Assembly (NCBI RefSeq): GCF_000814005.1 | Contig: NZ_JWLK01000006.1 | Span: forward strand, 62,001-126,000 | Source of the DNA: Ruegeria sp. ANG-S4 | GTDB taxonomy: Bacteria; Pseudomonadota; Alphaproteobacteria; Rhodobacterales; Rhodobacteraceae | Reading direction: 5' to 3' | Length of the DNA stretch: 64,000 nt | Shown: in pieces, positions 56,563-64,000 of the stretch | How positions within the stretch are numbered: the first letter of the stretch is position 1 | How the letters are laid out: every line of letters starts with the position of its first letter | Notes under the pieces: generated by a model | What the model saw: the letters and a program-made list of their open reading frames with translations, nothing else | Databases searched by the model: none | What the model was told of the DNA's origin: nothing | Program-made: the position numbers and the translations under genes

Positions 56563-57246
56563 ATGATCAATGTGAAGAACGTGAGCAAAAGCTTTACCCT
56601 GCACAATCAAGGCAGCGCAGTGATCCCTGTGATGGATGGCGCCTCGCTGCAGGTCTCTCCCGGCGAATGCGTCGCCCTGACCGGTGCTTCGGGTGCAGGC
56701 AAATCGACGTTGATGCGGGTCATCTACGGCAATTACCTTGCCGCGTCCGGACAGGTCGTGGTTGGCGACCTCGACGTCGCAAGAGCAGAACCGCGCGAAA
56801 TCATTGCTTTGCGGCGCGACACCTTGGGTTATGTGAGCCAGTTCCTGCGCGTGGTGCCCCGCGTGCCAACGCTGGATGTTGTTGCCGAACCCCTTTTGGC
56901 GGTCGGGCACGACCGCCAAGCTGCAATGGACAAGGCGGCCGATATTCTTGAGCGTCTCAATATTCCGGAACGGCTTTGGAGCCTTAGCCCAACAACCTTT
57001 TCCGGCGGCGAGCAGCAACGGGTGAACATCGCGCGGGGGTTTGTACATCATTACCCTGCGATGCTGTTGGATGAGCCGACGGCGAGCCTGGATGCCAGGA
57101 ACCGGGAAACCGTGTTGTCGCTGATAGAAGAGGCCAAGCAAAGGGGGGCAGCGATCGTCGGCATTTTCCACGACGCCGAGGCGCGCGAGCGTGTCAGCGA
57201 TCGGGAAGTGGACGTTTCGCAGTTCACACCGGGACTTGCCGCATGA
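56563..57246 (+). CDS. phnL: C-P lyase ABC-type ATP-binding protein PhnL
   Basis: This protein of about 227 residues has Walker [12 protein letters not shown], the signature [15 protein letters not shown] and Walker [12 protein letters not shown]. It acts with PhnK on the C-P lyase core. The ATG at 56563 ([11 protein letters not shown]) is preceded by AGGATGGA; ATG 56554 adds three codons. It overlaps phnN by 4 bases. Confidence 0.92.
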   Translation: MINVKNVSKSFTLHNQGSAVIPVMDGASLQVSPGECVALTGASGAGKSTLMRVIYGNYLAASGQVVVGDLDVARAEPREIIALRRDTLGYVSQFLRVVPRVPTLDVVAEPLLAVGHDRQAAMDKAADILERLNIPERLWSLSPTTFSGGEQQRVNIARGFVHHYPAMLLDEPTASLDARNRETVLSLIEEAKQRGAAIVGIFHDAEARERVSDREVDVSQFTPGLAA

Positions 57247-57791
57247 CCCTTGCCCCCGTCATCGCGGTCGTCGGACCATCGGGCGTTGGCAAGGACAGCG
57301 TGATGGAGGCTTTGGCGGCGCGCGCACCAGGTTTCCAACGCGTTCGGAGGGCCATCACCCGGCCCGCTGGGGAAGACGGTGAAGACTTCGACCGCGTTTC
57401 GTCTCAACAATTCGCCCAAATGGCTGAAGATGGTGCCTTTGCCCTTCATTGGTCCGCCCACGGATTGACCTACGGCATCCCGAAAGAGATTGAGGATCAG
57501 CGCCAGAAGGCCAAGGCGGTTCTGGTCAACCTATCCCGCGCCGTTTTACTACAGGCGCAAGAGGTGTTTGGGGATCTTATTGTCATCTCACTGACGGCGG
57601 ATGCCGACGTTCTGAGGCAAAGATTGTCAGCCCGTGCGCGGGAAAACCGGGACGAGCAAGCGCGTCGGCTGGGTCGCGCGCGTACCGCATTGCCCGACGG
57701 TTTGCTGCAGGTCATCGAAGTGGATAACACAGGTCCGTTAACGGCAACTGTGGACGAAATCCTGACCCGAATTCAGCCAGAAAGGGTATAG
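57243..57791 (+). CDS. phnN: Ribose 1,5-bisphosphokinase PhnN
   Basis: This 182-residue kinase has a guanylate-kinase-like fold with Walker [12 protein letters not shown] and the lid region [12 protein letters not shown]. It turns ribose 1,5-bisphosphate into PRPP, feeding phosphonate-derived ribose back into nucleotide synthesis. Its 3' end overlaps the opposing DUF1045 gene by 19 bases. Confidence 0.92.
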   Translation: MTLAPVIAVVGPSGVGKDSVMEALAARAPGFQRVRRAITRPAGEDGEDFDRVSSQQFAQMAEDGAFALHWSAHGLTYGIPKEIEDQRQKAKAVLVNLSRAVLLQAQEVFGDLIVISLTADADVLRQRLSARARENRDEQARRLGRARTALPDGLLQVIEVDNTGPLTATVDEILTRIQPERV

Positions 57792-58456
57792 CGATGGATC
57801 AGTTGAAACCGCCCGTCTTCGCGTTCGCCCACCAATGCCAGATCGCTGATCTGGAACGGCGAAGGCAGCAATGGAACAAGGTGGACGCCCAGCGCGGTCT
57901 CAACCAAACTGAGCGTCGATCTGTCCAATCGCCCGGTCAACGTGATGTGAAAGCGAAACGCATCCAGCACGTAAGGATACCCCCATTCATCAAGATGTCG
58001 CTCTTGCTGGGGCGTCAATCCCGATGCCCGTCGGCGCGCCAGTTCCGCCTCACCAGCAGGTGCGCGAAAATCGTCCAACTCCTGGACGCAGGCGGCGGCC
58101 AACGTGTTCAGGTCATCGGTGCCGCCCACTGGACAAAGGGCCAGAAAGCGACCGAGGCGAGCGACCTGCAATCCATCCAACTGGACCGGCGCTTGCTTTG
58201 CCGCAAGCGCCTCGCAAGCGCGCTGCAGGGCTTCAACAGATTGACCCTCGCGCAACCGAAACGGGGGTTTCATCGTCGCATGCAGGCCGTATTTGCGCGG
58301 TGTCTCGGAAACGGTCGCGACGTCAACGCCATCAATGATCGGATGCGGGACCTGATCACCCGTTTCCATGTCCCAGCCCAGCCAGCGCGTGGAAAAACCG
58401 ACCCAATCAGCCTGCGGATCCGGGGCAAAATAAATCGCGTATCGCGTGAATGTCAC
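57773..58456 (-). CDS. DUF1045 phosphonate-operon protein (2H phosphoesterase-like)
   Basis: This 227-residue protein carries two H-x-T motifs, GLHATMKP and FHITLTG, that define the 2H phosphoesterase superfamily. DUF1045 genes travel with C-P lyase genes. A cyclic-phosphodiesterase role replacing PhnP is a reasonable inference. The GTG at 58456 has a perfect GGAGG ribosome site; the upstream ATG at 58486 would put that site inside the gene. It is opposed to phnN and divergent from phnM. Confidence 0.85.
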   Translation of the reverse strand: MTFTRYAIYFAPDPQADWVGFSTRWLGWDMETGDQVPHPIIDGVDVATVSETPRKYGLHATMKPPFRLREGQSVEALQRACEALAAKQAPVQLDGLQVARLGRFLALCPVGGTDDLNTLAAACVQELDDFRAPAGEAELARRRASGLTPQQERHLDEWGYPYVLDAFRFHITLTGRLDRSTLSLVETALGVHLVPLLPSPFQISDLALVGEREDGRFQLIHRYTLSG

Positions 58457-58509
58457 ATTGGCCTCCTGCCTGCGTGGCCGATCCATAACTCTAAGTGCGT
58501 GAAATCCAG

Positions 58510-59652
58510 ATGACAGAAGACTTGATCCTTGCCAATGCCACGCTTGTGTTGCCCGACGAAACCGTCATTGGCAGCCTAAAGACAAAGAACGGCACGATTG
58601 TCGCCATCGACACGGGTGCATCGGTTCCCGCTGGCGCGATCGACTGTGGCGGGGACTATGTCGCCCCCGGGTTGGTTGAACTGCATACGGACAATCTGGA
58701 ACGCCATATGCAACCGCGCCCCAATGTCGACTGGCCCCATGCGGCTGCAATCTTTGCGCACGATGCAGAGTTGGCCAGCACGGGGATCACCACGGTTTTT
58801 GACGCGATGCGGGTCGGTTCGATACCATCCGGCGCGGGACGGTACCTCAAATATGCGCGCAGCCTTTCGAAAGAGCTTTGGCACTTGCGGGAACAGGATG
58901 CCCTGAAGATCAGCCATTTCCTTCATTTGCGGGCTGAGGTCTGCTCGGAAACTCTGGTCGATGAGCTTGACGAATTCGGGCCCGAAGACCGGGTCGGGCT
59001 GGTGTCGATCATGGATCACACACCCGGGCAACGCCAGTTCCGTGACATGGCGAAACTGGAAACCTATTTGAAGGGGAAACATGCGATGAACGATGACACG
59101 TTCATGCAGCACGTCGCCCAGCTAAAAGCCTTGCGCGACCGGAACGGCGACAAGCATGAGGTTGAAACCGTCAAGGCGGCGCGCCGGTTCGGTGCCGTGC
59201 TGGCCAGCCATGATGACACAACCGAAGAACAGGTTCAGGTATCCGCGACTCACGGCATCCGATTGGCCGAATTCCCGACAACGGTCGAGGCCGCCCGGGC
59301 ATGCCATGATCACGGTATCAAGGTCATGATGGGTGCGCCCAACATGATCCGCGGGGGCTCGCATTCCGGCAATGTCTCTGCCCGCGAACTGGCCGAACTT
59401 GGCCATCTTGACATCATGTCCTCCGATTACGTGCCTTCAGCGCTGCTGTTGTCTGCCGCACAGCTCGGCGAGATGTGGGGAGATATGGCCCGCGGAATCA
59501 AAACCGTTACACAAACACCTGCTGAGGCAGCAGGTCTGGATGATCGGGGTGAATTGCGCAGCGGCGCGCGCGCTGATCTGATCCGGTTCCGTATGCGGGC
59601 CGGGGTCCCTGCATTGAACGCCGTGTGGTCGCGCGGGCGGCGGGTCGCTTAG
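58510..59652 (+). CDS. phnM: Alpha-D-ribose 1-methylphosphonate 5-triphosphate diphosphatase
   Basis: This 380-residue amidohydrolase-fold enzyme removes pyrophosphate from the ribose-triphosphate phosphonate before PhnJ acts. Metal-binding residues include VELHTDNLERHM and SHDDTTEEQV. The ATG at 58510 (MTEDLILANATLVL) gives the family N-terminus. It lies alone after the phnGHI-JKLN genes, on the far side of the DUF1045 gene. Confidence 0.93.
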   Translation: MTEDLILANATLVLPDETVIGSLKTKNGTIVAIDTGASVPAGAIDCGGDYVAPGLVELHTDNLERHMQPRPNVDWPHAAAIFAHDAELASTGITTVFDAMRVGSIPSGAGRYLKYARSLSKELWHLREQDALKISHFLHLRAEVCSETLVDELDEFGPEDRVGLVSIMDHTPGQRQFRDMAKLETYLKGKHAMNDDTFMQHVAQLKALRDRNGDKHEVETVKAARRFGAVLASHDDTTEEQVQVSATHGIRLAEFPTTVEAARACHDHGIKVMMGAPNMIRGGSHSGNVSARELAELGHLDIMSSDYVPSALLLSAAQLGEMWGDMARGIKTVTQTPAEAAGLDDRGELRSGARADLIRFRMRAGVPALNAVWSRGRRVA

Positions 59653-59735
59653 GTCGGTTTGGCTTGGATCGAAAATTGATGCAGCGGAGCGCGTGCCTTT
59701 CGATGCAGGGCACGCCTGACTTCAGAACGTTTTTC

Positions 59736-60212
59736 CTACGCGCGATAGAACAGGTACCGATCGGGCGCGATGGTTTCGGGACCATCAATCTGATCAAATC
59801 CGACCAAAGGCTGGCCCGAGATCAACAACGCGCCCGGTTTCACAACGTTCGCGATCAGAGGGCTGAGGTGGGCCGCTTCATCGACGTCTTCTGACTTGAT
59901 CCCCCGACCAAAGTCGTAGTGGGCCAAGGCAATCCTGCGCCCGGTCGCTGCCAGCTTTTGCAACATCGGCTCAGCTTCGCCCTGCAAGAAATCCTGCGCG
60001 GGCGGGGTGCTGTCAGGATGGCACTGCAGAACCCGGTCCATCACCCAAATGCGGCGATCCGGCAGAATTTCCCGCAGGTGATCATAGGTTCGGCCATTGC
60101 CCAGCCCCATATCCAGAACGTCACCTTCCATGTCAGCAATTTGCGCCGCTGCCCAGTTCAACCCATCGCGCTGGGCGGTCAGGCGGCGCAGCATGGAATC
60201 CAGTCGGCTCAT
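59736..60212 (-). CDS. Class I SAM-dependent methyltransferase
   Basis: This 158-residue protein has a compact Rossmann methyltransferase fold with motif I DVLDMGLGNGRTYDHLRE and an acidic residue in IWVMDRVL. It lacks clear target-specific motifs. It is the last gene of the overlapping operon that includes a deacetylase and glycosyltransferases, so it may methylate a glycan or lipid; that is inference. It overlaps the deacetylase gene by 4 bases. Confidence 0.78.
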   Translation of the reverse strand: MSRLDSMLRRLTAQRDGLNWAAAQIADMEGDVLDMGLGNGRTYDHLREILPDRRIWVMDRVLQCHPDSTPPAQDFLQGEAEPMLQKLAATGRRIALAHYDFGRGIKSEDVDEAAHLSPLIANVVKPGALLISGQPLVGFDQIDGPETIAPDRYLFYRA

Positions 60213-60985
60213 AGATGATCTCCGTAGTTGTTCAGCGTCTCGGTGGCGGTCCAGACCTGCCCCGGTCCATCCAGCAATCGTTGGATCAGGCTTTGTGTGA
60301 AGGTCCAGACATCTGGCGTATGAACAAGATGGTGCGTGAGAATCCCAAACGCTTCGGCATTGTCCGTTCGACCCAAGCGGCGATCTTTCAGCAGGTCAAC
60401 GACCTGTGCCACCAGAAGGTCCGGATCGACCAGACCGCGCGTGCCTTTCCAATCAATAGGATCCAAATGGGTATTTACTTGCAAAAGTCCCGGCGCAGCC
60501 AAAGCGGCCTTGCGCGGTGTCGCAGTCGAAAGGATACGAAACCCCATTCCGGGCAGTTCTTCGACGACTTTCTGCGCAATCCTGTTCCACGGCGGGACAA
60601 ACATCGGGCAGAGCCGATTGCCGAACAAATCCTGCAATCGAGCCATACCGTGGCGTGCGTCTTCAACAGCCTCGGACAGAGGTCGGTGCAGACGGAATTC
60701 CGACTTCTTCTCGGTTGGCGGCGCGTGGTTCTTGTGCGCCCACCCGTGAACAACCGGAATCATCTGTGGGGCCTGTGCAACAAATCCTGCCAGATCGGCA
60801 TCCGCATCGCGGGGAACAACCGCCAGATGCACCGGGACACCCAAATCCTCGGCCATCTTGTTCAATGTGTCCAACTGAAGCGTCACAGTCACCGCATCGT
60901 CGTCGCGCCACCACATCGGCAGTGTGAGACTTTCAAGCTGCCAATGTTCCAGCTCGGCTTCCAACGGGTGCCAATCGGCTATCAT
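60209..60985 (-). CDS. Polysaccharide deacetylase family (NodB-like) protein
   Basis: This 258-residue protein has the NodB-type pattern: an aspartate pair in WWRDDDAVT, the metal-binding histidines in VVHGWAHKNH, and FVPPWNRI. Members remove N-acetyl groups from glycans. No signal peptide is seen, so it may act on a cytoplasmic precursor. It overlaps its neighbours by 4 bases on both sides. Confidence 0.85.
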   Translation of the reverse strand: MIADWHPLEAELEHWQLESLTLPMWWRDDDAVTVTLQLDTLNKMAEDLGVPVHLAVVPRDADADLAGFVAQAPQMIPVVHGWAHKNHAPPTEKKSEFRLHRPLSEAVEDARHGMARLQDLFGNRLCPMFVPPWNRIAQKVVEELPGMGFRILSTATPRKAALAAPGLLQVNTHLDPIDWKGTRGLVDPDLLVAQVVDLLKDRRLGRTDNAEAFGILTHHLVHTPDVWTFTQSLIQRLLDGPGQVWTATETLNNYGDHL

Positions 60986-62124
60986 CTTTTCGCCTCTACC
61001 AGAGTTTCGGCAATCTCGACCGACGTTCTTGCGCCATCAATCCCTTTGACCATAGGCGCGCGCGGCGCGTCAGCGATGGCAGCGTTCAGGGCATCACTCA
61101 GGGTGTCTCCGGTCAGTCCGGCGCTTTCCACCATTCGGAAGCCGCTATGCCGAACAAGGCTGTGTGCGCGCAGGGTTTGCTCTACCTCATTCCCGTCGTC
61201 AAAGGGAACCAACACGGCAGGCGTGCCGCTTTGCAACAGATCCATTGCGGTGTTGTAGCCGCACATGCTGACCGAGGCCGCTGCAAAGGGCAGCATCTGG
61301 CGAAAATCAGGTCGCACGGGTTCCACAACAACCGGCGCGTCAGCGGCGAGCTTTGAGAGTTCCTTGATGCGCAATGATGCGTTTTGGCCACCGACCAAAA
61401 GGCGCCAGCGCCTGTTGGGCATCTTTCGGGCGGCTTCGATGGCCGCGTGAAAGATCGGCTGCCCCACCGGACCGCCGCCGGCGCTGACCAGAATTTCTTC
61501 GGCCCCGAGCGTGTGGGGATGGGGGACGGGTGCCGGCTGTGCAACGAAGCCGGTATAGTACAGCCTTTCCTCCAACGCAGGTGATACCGGCCAACTGGTC
61601 GTCAGCGAAATCACCGACGGATCGGAATGGACCAGAACCCCGTCATAGTATTTCGTGACCATCTCCTCTGCCAAGGCGACCTTTGCGGGTTTTGATGGCG
61701 GGGCAAGAATGTCACGTACGGATGCGAGAATGACCGGCCTTTGCGGCAGCGCATGTGCAGCTTCCAGCGCTGCCTGAAATTCTGCCGTCAGAATGCGGCG
61801 CCCAAAGGGGAAAAGCTCGGTTATCAGGATATCGGGCAGGAATTGCCCAACAGCCCGCGTCAGTTCTTTGGACCTTTCGGCAAGATACGCGTCACGCGCT
61901 TCGCGCCCATCCTGATCCAGCAAGCGAGTGAAGTTGGTTCCATCTGACCGCAAAGGCGGCAACCCTAACAGCGTGAGGCCTTTTACGTCCAACTGCGGGG
62001 CAGGCATGCCGCCAGAGACGACAAGAACCTGATGGCCGCCCTCGGTAAACGCGCGGCCAAGCGTGAGTGCCCGACTGAGATGGCCTGTACCCAGCAGATG
62101 AGTCACCACGATCATGACCCTCAT
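60982..62124 (-). CDS. MurG-like glycosyltransferase (GT28-type)
   Basis: This 380-residue protein begins MRVMIVVTHLLGTGHLSRAL, with the GTGH loop of GT-B enzymes, and has the C-terminal donor-binding region ILVSAGGGPVGQPIF and CGYNTAMDLLQSGTPAVLVPF. It transfers a nucleotide-activated sugar; substrate unknown. It is part of the overlapping glycan operon. Confidence 0.85.
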   Translation of the reverse strand: MRVMIVVTHLLGTGHLSRALTLGRAFTEGGHQVLVVSGGMPAPQLDVKGLTLLGLPPLRSDGTNFTRLLDQDGREARDAYLAERSKELTRAVGQFLPDILITELFPFGRRILTAEFQAALEAAHALPQRPVILASVRDILAPPSKPAKVALAEEMVTKYYDGVLVHSDPSVISLTTSWPVSPALEERLYYTGFVAQPAPVPHPHTLGAEEILVSAGGGPVGQPIFHAAIEAARKMPNRRWRLLVGGQNASLRIKELSKLAADAPVVVEPVRPDFRQMLPFAAASVSMCGYNTAMDLLQSGTPAVLVPFDDGNEVEQTLRAHSLVRHSGFRMVESAGLTGDTLSDALNAAIADAPRAPMVKGIDGARTSVEIAETLVEAKR

Positions 62125-62705
62125 AGGGTCACCTCGCGCGGTATCAGTCGCACGGGATTCGCGTGTAGACGCATCGGATCAAGATCAAGCACGAACAGCC
62201 GATTGCGTTTGATCTTAAACGGCGCGGGGCCTTGAAAGTCCCACCCCCAGGCTTTGGCAAGAATGACGCGCATGATACCAATGTGACACACAGCCAGGTT
62301 ATCGTGCCGCAACGCAGACAACCACGGTTGCAGCCGCGTCCATAAATCGGCGGGGCTTTCTCCGTTGGGTGGGCGGAAATCCCAACCCCAATCCTCGATA
62401 TGACGATAGCCGCTATCTGGTGTTTCGATCAGATCGGCACCGCGCTTTCCTTCCCATGCGCCCCAGTTCATTTCCATCAAGGCTGGCGATGGAACGGGGT
62501 CCTGGCCCGCAACCAACCGTGCGGTTTCCACGGCGCGTTCCAGCGGGCTGGACCAGAGTTTGGCCTGATCCCAACCGGGCGGCAAACAGTACCCTGCCAA
62601 TTCGGACCGCGCGTCGGCATCCAGGGGTATATCGCTGCGGCCCTGAATCTTTCCGGCCCGGTTCCATGATGTGTGCCCATGGCGAAGAAGCGCTAGGCGG
62701 GTCAT
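62121..62705 (-). CDS. Histidine phosphatase family protein
   Basis: This 194-residue protein has the phosphoglycerate-mutase-like signature LALLRHGHTSWNRAGKIQG and the second catalytic histidine in LAVCHIGIMR. It is predicted to remove phosphate from a small metabolite, perhaps a sugar phosphate or phospholipid precursor. It lies between two glycosyltransferase genes with 4-base overlaps. Confidence 0.87.
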   Translation of the reverse strand: MTRLALLRHGHTSWNRAGKIQGRSDIPLDADARSELAGYCLPPGWDQAKLWSSPLERAVETARLVAGQDPVPSPALMEMNWGAWEGKRGADLIETPDSGYRHIEDWGWDFRPPNGESPADLWTRLQPWLSALRHDNLAVCHIGIMRVILAKAWGWDFQGPAPFKIKRNRLFVLDLDPMRLHANPVRLIPREVTL

Positions 62706-63778
62706 GCCGGAACCTCCGCCAAGGGTCGGACTGCGTTCCAGAACCGGTTAGTCGCAGCGGGCATCAGGTGACGTCGGGCAATGTAGCGGCGCGCAAGCAC
62801 GCCCTGCGCCCTGCGAAAATGGTTGTCATTCAAAAACGATTGCACGCGGCGGGCCAGCCCCTCCGGCCCAGCCTCAACCGTTGGATAGTCGGATGGCATC
62901 AGAACGTCCCGAACGCCCGGCCGGTCCTGTGCGGCGACAGGCAGCCCGGCCGCCTGAGCTTCAAGGTAGACCATGCCATAGGCTTCGTTCATGCCCGGCC
63001 AAATCAACAAAGATGAGGTTTCATAGAGGCGCTGCAAGGCGGGGCGATCCAATTGACCAAGACACTGCACCCTTCCACCGAAAGGGGCCATCATGGCCTC
63101 TACCTTGTTCCTTGCGGGACCGTCACCCGCAATGTTCAGGGACCAATCTCCGGTTAGCTGCGACAGGGATTCCGCCAGAATGCGATAAGAGGCCAATTTG
63201 TCGCCTTCGCGCATCATCCCCACCGTCAGCATGGGGCCATCGGCGGACCCTGCCTTGGGCAGCTTATCTGTAGGCAGGAATGGCGGCAATTCGACAAGTG
63301 CCTGATCCCCGAACCGCTCACGTTCCAGCGTGATCAGGTCGTTTGCAGTGTGGTAGAACACGACTTTGGCCGCGTCGCAGGCATCATGGGCCGCCTGGGC
63401 GAATCCAGCCCAGGGCCCGTCCAGCCGACTGTATGCTCGGGTGCTCTCCAACTGCACATAGGGAATGCCACGCGCCTTACATACCGCAGGACCAACAAGA
63501 TCAGGGGCTTTGTAGTAGTTGTGATAGGTAACCCAAAGGTTGGTATCCGGTGCCAATTCCCGGATCAGCCGATCCGCTTCAATACGCGCTTGTTGCCGGA
63601 GTTCGTCCTGCAGTGAGGTATCGCCGCTTTTGTCGAAAATACGCAGCTCAGACGCCAGATCAACCTGATCGCCCTGCGCGGAAATCGCCTTCATAAGGTT
63701 TCGCGCCATTTCGCGGTCACCCGAAGGCTTCGGGCTGTCCGGCGATTTCATTGGTGCGTAAAAGGCGACCCTTGCCAT
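62702..63778 (-). CDS. GT4-family glycosyltransferase
   Basis: This 358-residue GT-B enzyme has the C-terminal donor-binding pattern IWPGMNEAYGMVYLEAQAAG and QCLGQLDRPALQRLYE. The acceptor and donor sugars are unknown. It shares one base with the upstream glycosyltransferase stop (TGATG) and overlaps the phosphatase gene downstream. Confidence 0.86.
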   Translation of the reverse strand: MARVAFYAPMKSPDSPKPSGDREMARNLMKAISAQGDQVDLASELRIFDKSGDTSLQDELRQQARIEADRLIRELAPDTNLWVTYHNYYKAPDLVGPAVCKARGIPYVQLESTRAYSRLDGPWAGFAQAAHDACDAAKVVFYHTANDLITLERERFGDQALVELPPFLPTDKLPKAGSADGPMLTVGMMREGDKLASYRILAESLSQLTGDWSLNIAGDGPARNKVEAMMAPFGGRVQCLGQLDRPALQRLYETSSLLIWPGMNEAYGMVYLEAQAAGLPVAAQDRPGVRDVLMPSDYPTVEAGPEGLARRVQSFLNDNHFRRAQGVLARRYIARRHLMPAATNRFWNAVRPLAEVPA

Positions 63779-64000
63779 CAGGAGCGGTCCGCGCAGAGCG
63801 CTGTCAACCGCGCAGACAGGCGGGCGATGCCCGGATCCATGCGAAAATCGGCCAGCAGGCGGTCATGGGCAGCGCATGCCATACCATCTGCCTTGGCGGG
63901 GTTGCTCGCCAAATCCGAAATGGCCGCAGCCAACGAGGCAGGATCATCGCTGGACAATACACCATGCGTTCCGTTGCTGATGAATTCGGGGATTGCAGAG
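63778..64000 (-). CDS. Glycosyltransferase, 3' end only (cut by window edge)
   Basis: The minus-strand frame that ends at the TGA at 63778-63780 encodes about 73 C-terminal residues, including FISNGTHGVLSSDDPASLAA, which is the donor-proximal end of a GT4/GT1-type fold. The rest lies beyond position 64000. It is the first visible gene of the overlapping glycan operon. Confidence 0.65.
   Translation of the reverse strand, partial: SAIPEFISNGTHGVLSSDDPASLAAAISDLASNPAKADGMACAAHDRLLADFRMDPGIARLSARLTALCADRS

Overview
The window reads as chromosomal DNA of an alphaproteobacterium of the family Rhodobacteraceae, most likely the Roseobacter/Ruegeria group. This rests on the GC-rich codon use, the short HisG paired with HisZ, the B12-dependent ribonucleotide reductase NrdJ, a DUF1489 protein, and a C-P lyase locus carrying a DUF1045 protein and a hexapeptide acetyltransferase. 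It is an assignment from gene content and style; no database search was possible.

Layout. Positions 1-8370 (minus strand) form a purine salvage and catabolism operon: xdhA, xdhB, xdhC, then an ATPase and two permeases of the BMP/nucleoside ABC family. Positions 8715-19316 are mostly core genes: dnaE, two small envelope proteins, slyX, hisS-hisZ-hisG, a DUF1489 gene and nrdJ, with a DnaA-box pair upstream of nrdJ. Positions 19576-24829 hold a LysE exporter and a redox cluster: two thioredoxin-fold proteins, an AhpD-like protein, a Tat-exported metallo-beta-lactamase-fold hydrolase and a divergent LysR regulator. Positions 25008-32558 are accessory: a MocR-type regulator, DUF983, small secreted and membrane proteins, a LuxR solo, a caspase-fold protein, and an ArsR/SRPBCC/DHFR-like operon. 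Positions 32725-35330 hold an unusual three-gene operon: an isochorismatase-family hydrolase, a PdxY-like kinase and a fusion of a TIM-barrel domain to a methylglyoxal synthase domain.

A tRNA-Met at 36558-36634 is followed by about 1.1 kb of debris from an integrative element: a truncated HNH gene and a truncated integrase, closed by a 15-bp copy of the tRNA 3' end. Next come an asparaginase, a methyltransferase-like gene, an orphan Rho-independent terminator that may end a small RNA, and a zinc uptake locus (znuB, znuC, zur, divergent znuA). ZnuA has an extra domain inserted between two histidine-rich stretches.

Positions 46109-59652 hold a complete phosphonate system: phnC-D-E1-E2 plus an acetyltransferase behind a Pho-box-like sequence, a divergent phnF, phnG-H-I, a HAD phosphatase, phnJ-K-L-N, an opposing DUF1045 gene and phnM. 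PhnP is absent, and the DUF1045 protein or the HAD protein may fill that role. From 59736 to the window end, six tightly overlapping minus-strand genes (methyltransferase, polysaccharide deacetylase, MurG-like glycosyltransferase, histidine phosphatase, GT4 glycosyltransferase, and a further glycosyltransferase cut by the edge) look like an uncharacterised glycan or glycolipid pathway beside the phosphonate genes.
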